Positions 29,942 to 32,532 of a stretch of 32,532 nucleotides of DNA are shown piece by piece; the stretch's first letter is position 1, and every line of letters starts with the position of its first letter. Under the pieces are notes generated by a model. It was not told the DNA's origin and did not search any database. It worked only from the letters and a program-made list of their open reading frames with translations. The translations under genes and the position numbers were made by a program. Origin of the DNA: Natronohydrobacter sp. (GTDB taxonomy: Bacteria; Pseudomonadota; Alphaproteobacteria; Rhodobacterales; Rhodobacteraceae); assembly GCA_020832555.1 (NCBI GenBank), contig JAFIEM010000034.1, positions 1 to 32,532 on the forward strand. Direction: 5' to 3'.

Positions 29942-31318
29942 ATGCTGGGTATCCTTGTCATCCTGCTGGCCCTGACCGCCCTGATCTGGCTTGCCTATCG
30001 CGGTGTCAGTCTGCTTCTGCTGACCCCTGCTTTGGCGATTCTGGCTGTGCTTCTAGCGGAAGGTGGCCCGCTTCTCGCAAGCTACACGCAGATCTTCATG
30101 TCCGCGACAGGCAGCTTCATCATTCAGTTCTTCCCGCTCTTCCTGCTTGGCGCGGTCTTCGGCAAGCTGATGGAGGCGTCGGGCAGTGCGCTGGCGCTTG
30201 CAAAGGGCATCATCCGCGGACTTGGTCCAAGCCGCGCAATCCTCGCCGTGATCCTGTCCTGCGCGGCCATGACCTATGGCGGCGTGTCGCTGTTCGTCGT
30301 GGCCTTCGCGGTCTGGCCCATTGCAGCAGCCCTGTTTCGCGATGCCGATCTGCCGAAAGCGCTGATCCCGGCGACGATTGCACTCGGGGCCTTCACTTTC
30401 ACCATGACCGCCCTGCCCGGCACACCTGCGATCCAGAACGCGATCCCGATGCCCTATTTTGGCACCACGCCTTTCGCGGCACCCGGTCTGGGCGTGATCA
30501 CCGGCGCGATCATGATGGGCTTGGGTTGGCTCTGGCTGGAACGCCGCGCCCGCGCGCTCGGGCCCGGTTACGGGGCCGAGCCGGATATCATCGAGGATGA
30601 CGCGCGCGCCCTCCCCTCGCTGCCGATTGCTGCGGCGCCGCTGGTGCTGGTGCTGGGGCTGAACCTGATCTTCACTTTCGTCGTGATCCCGCGTCTGGAG
30701 ACAGGCTATCTGGCCGAAACCCTCTATGGAGAGACCGATATCGGCGCGCTGCGCGGGCTGTGGTCCACGATTGCCGCACTGACATTCGCCTCACTGGCGC
30801 TGGTCGCGCTGAACTGGACGCGGCTGGCCGAAAGCCTTAGCGAGACACTGGACGCGGGCGCGAAATCCGCGCTGCTGCCGATCTTCAACACGGCCTCGCT
30901 GGTGGGGTTCGGCGCGGTCATCGCCTCACTGTCGGCTTTTGCGTTGATCCGCGACTGGGTGGTGACTGCAGGCGGCGATAACCCGCTGATTTCACTGGCG
31001 ATCGGCACCAGCCTTCTGGCCGGCATGACCGGCTCGGCCTCGGGCGGGATGTCAATTGCGCTGGCAACGCTGGGCGAGACCTATCTGGAGCTTGGCCTTG
31101 CAGCAGGCATCGCGCCCGATCTGATGCACCGTGTGACCGCTGTCGCCACGGGCGGGCTGGACGCGCTGCCGCATAATGGTGCCGTGATCACACTCCTGAC
31201 GATCTGCGGGCTGACGCATCGCGAGGCCTACAAGGATATCGCCATCGTGGCCGTGGTGATCCCGATTGCGGCCCTGATCGTTCTCGTCACGCTCGGCACG
31301 ATCTTTGGCAGTTTCTAG
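29942..31318 (+). CDS. GntP family permease
   Basis: A 458-residue inner-membrane transporter with about 12-14 helices. Characteristic GntP phrases are GVSLFVVAFAVWPIAAALFR, FTMTALPGTPAIQNAIPMPY, and, near the C-terminus, GMTGSASGGMSIAL, RVTAVATGGLDALPHNGAVI. GntP relatives carry gluconate, other sugar acids or hydroxybutyrate. The ALPHNGA signature is closer to the D-beta-hydroxybutyrate-type permeases I recall, so the substrate is open. AAAGGA lies six bases before the ATG. Its stop codon overlaps that of the convergent LacI gene (shared CTAG), and that regulator is its likely controller. Confidence 0.88.
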   Translation: MLGILVILLALTALIWLAYRGVSLLLLTPALAILAVLLAEGGPLLASYTQIFMSATGSFIIQFFPLFLLGAVFGKLMEASGSALALAKGIIRGLGPSRAILAVILSCAAMTYGGVSLFVVAFAVWPIAAALFRDADLPKALIPATIALGAFTFTMTALPGTPAIQNAIPMPYFGTTPFAAPGLGVITGAIMMGLGWLWLERRARALGPGYGAEPDIIEDDARALPSLPIAAAPLVLVLGLNLIFTFVVIPRLETGYLAETLYGETDIGALRGLWSTIAALTFASLALVALNWTRLAESLSETLDAGAKSALLPIFNTASLVGFGAVIASLSAFALIRDWVVTAGGDNPLISLAIGTSLLAGMTGSASGGMSIALATLGETYLELGLAAGIAPDLMHRVTAVATGGLDALPHNGAVITLLTICGLTHREAYKDIAIVAVVIPIAALIVLVTLGTIFGSF

Positions 31319-32346
31319 CTGCGGATCGTATCGCCCCGGTTCACGATGGGCGATAACTCAATCCGCTTTCCGCCAATCACCCCATCCACAGCTTTGCCCG
31401 ACACGATCTCAGCGGCCCGCAGACCGATTTCGCGGCGGCAGGCATCGGTCGTTGCAAGCCGCAGCTTGAACCCGTCGAGCAACTCCAGACCGTTAAACCC
31501 GGCAAGCCCGATCTTGCCCGGCACATCGAGCCCTTTGTCCAGACAATAGAGCAACCCCCCTGCCCCGATCATGTCATTGGAGTAATACAGGAAATCCAGA
31601 TCAGGCTGTCGCGCGAGAATCGCTGCCGTCATCTCGCGCCCCTTGGCCAGTGAGGAACCGCCCGCGTAATGCTCGGTCGCGGCCAGTTCCACCCCCGCAG
31701 CTTGAAGCGCCTCCGAGAACCCTTCCAGCCGTTTCCGCGCCCGATGATCGTCCGGCATCTTCGAGCCCAGAAACCCGATACGCCGATAGCCAGCGGCAAG
31801 GATTGCCTCGGCCATTTCGCGACCTGCGCGCTTGTGTGAAATGCCGACGACCGAATCGATCGGATCGCCGTCGACATCCATGATCTCGACCACCGGAATA
31901 CCGGAATTCGCCAGCATAGCGGTCGCGGCTTCGGTATGTTCCAGCCCGGCCACGATCATCCCGGTGGGGCGCCAGGAGAGCATTTCATAGATGACATTCT
32001 CTTCCTGCTCGGCCTTGTAGTCGGTCGCGCCGAACACTGGCTGCAGGCCCGAGTCTTCCAATGCCGCGGAAATCCCGCCAAGAACCTCGGGGAACACCAT
32101 GTTCGAAAGCGACGGGATCACCACGCCCACCAGATTGACCCGCTGGCTGGCAAGCGCGCCGGCGATCTTGTTGGGCACGTAGCCCAATGCCTTGGCGGCC
32201 GCGAGCACCTTCTCGCGCGTGGCAGGCGAGACATCAGCACGATTGCGCAGGACGCGGCTCACTGTCATCTCACTGACTCCGCTGGCTTCGGAGACATCGC
32301 GCAGGGTGAGAGGCCGCTGGGCTTCGGGAGGCAGATATGGGGGCAA
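31315..32346 (-). CDS. LacI family transcriptional regulator, GntR-type
   Basis: A 343-residue protein. The N-terminal LacI headpiece is LTLRDVSEASGVSEMTVSRV, LRNRADVSPATREKVLAAAK (about 13-52) with the hinge YVPNKIAGALASQR. The periplasmic-binding-like effector domain follows (VGVVIPSLSNMVFPEVLGGI, GIPVVEIMD, YYSNDMIGAGGLLYCLDKGL). The HTH and LSNMVF phrase are as in E. coli GntR-type repressors of gluconate genes, fitting the adjacent GntP permease. The start is TTG 32346 with AGGA seven bases before; the ATG at 32362 is out of frame. It converges on the permease with overlapping stops. Confidence 0.88.
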   Translation of the reverse strand: MPPYLPPEAQRPLTLRDVSEASGVSEMTVSRVLRNRADVSPATREKVLAAAKALGYVPNKIAGALASQRVNLVGVVIPSLSNMVFPEVLGGISAALEDSGLQPVFGATDYKAEQEENVIYEMLSWRPTGMIVAGLEHTEAATAMLANSGIPVVEIMDVDGDPIDSVVGISHKRAGREMAEAILAAGYRRIGFLGSKMPDDHRARKRLEGFSEALQAAGVELAATEHYAGGSSLAKGREMTAAILARQPDLDFLYYSNDMIGAGGLLYCLDKGLDVPGKIGLAGFNGLELLDGFKLRLATTDACRREIGLRAAEIVSGKAVDGVIGGKRIELSPIVNRGDTIRS

Positions 32347-32377
32347 GGCAATATCCTGTCATGCAAGACCGGATTTT

Positions 32378-32391
32378 ACGTTAGCGCCACA
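32378..32391. promoter_or_regulatory. Candidate LacI/GntR-type operator upstream of the regulator
   Basis: ACGTTAGCGCCACA contains GTTAGCGC, the centre of the ATGTTAGCGCTAACAT-type palindromes that LacI-family sugar-acid regulators often bind. One side is degenerate. Its location 30-45 bases upstream of the regulator's TTG start fits autoregulation. Confidence 0.35.
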
Positions 32392-32478
32392 TTTCTCCGG
32401 GGCCAAGCCCCTGATGACACTGGGTCCGTCCAAGGGGATGACAGCATAGGAAAAACTCGATAGAGGCGTGGTTTGTGT

Positions 32479-32532
32479 GGCCCCGTGGCTCAACTGGATA
32501 GAGCAGCCCCCTCCTAAGGGGCAGGTTACAGG
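32479..32532 (+). tRNA. tRNA-Arg (anticodon CCT), 5' part, cut by window end
   Basis: The sequence starts with the acceptor strand GGCCCCG. The D-arm follows (GCTC, loop AACTGGATA, GAGC), then an anticodon stem GCCCC/GGGGC with loop CTCCTAA, giving anticodon CCT (Arg, AGG codons). The window ends in the variable/T-arm region, so the 3' half is not visible. Confidence 0.9.

Overview
The window comes from a GC-rich alphaproteobacterium, most likely a Rhodobacteraceae. It carries a GcrA cell-cycle regulator, the tight aroK-aroB pair, a small bacterial SRP RNA and alphaproteobacterial-style gene neighbourhoods. No database search was possible; all family calls are from motifs and recalled family patterns.

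Positions 1 to about 10,990 are the left part of a Mu-like transposable prophage, read mostly on the minus strand (running out of the window at position 1). From its left end inward it has: transposase-type binding sites (10861-10982); a membrane/zinc-ribbon cargo gene; a LexA-like (S24) repressor divergent from the early operon across an operator array (9800-9873); a Ner-like small regulator; an HTH gene that looks frameshifted; the MuA-type transposase; the MuB-type ATPase; and small regulators and accessory genes. Next come a DUF3164 gene, DUF3486 (gp27-type), an Acb2/Tad1-like cyclic-nucleotide sponge, gp28-type terminase, DUF935 (gp29-type portal) and the C-terminus of a tail tape-measure protein. 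Two joints are abnormal. DUF3164 is cut off and runs straight into an N-terminally truncated DUF3486. The portal is cut off and runs straight into the tape-measure C-terminus. Both read as internal deletions that removed the Mor/lysis block and the head-tail block. The transposition module is largely intact, so this looks like a naturally gutted, mini-Mu-like element that still carries a candidate anti-defence gene.

Positions 10,990 to 11,740 are the prophage-host boundary. They hold a possible host reading frame interrupted by the insertion, a 77-bp almost perfect palindrome, a minus-strand terminator and two very small genes. From 11,741 on the DNA is ordinary chromosome: TetR regulator, 4.5S SRP RNA, triple-SH3 secreted protein, methyltransferase, gamma-glutamyltransferase, cytochrome c, ABC-2 permease, GcrA, M24 aminopeptidase P, DUF427 protein, two small membrane proteins, aroB-aroK, a small-protein/hypothetical/xerD operon, then (minus strand) murD-rarD-GGCT-amidoligase, a GntP permease with a convergent LacI regulator, and the start of a tRNA-Arg(CCT) at the right edge.

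The most interesting observations are the two deletion junctions in the prophage, the Acb2/Tad1-like gene retained between them, a ~90-bp direct repeat that seems to have created an extra gene, the large palindrome next to the insertion point, and the apparent operon linking murD (D-glutamate ligation in peptidoglycan) to a membrane-anchored gamma-glutamylcyclotransferase-like protein and an amidoligase.
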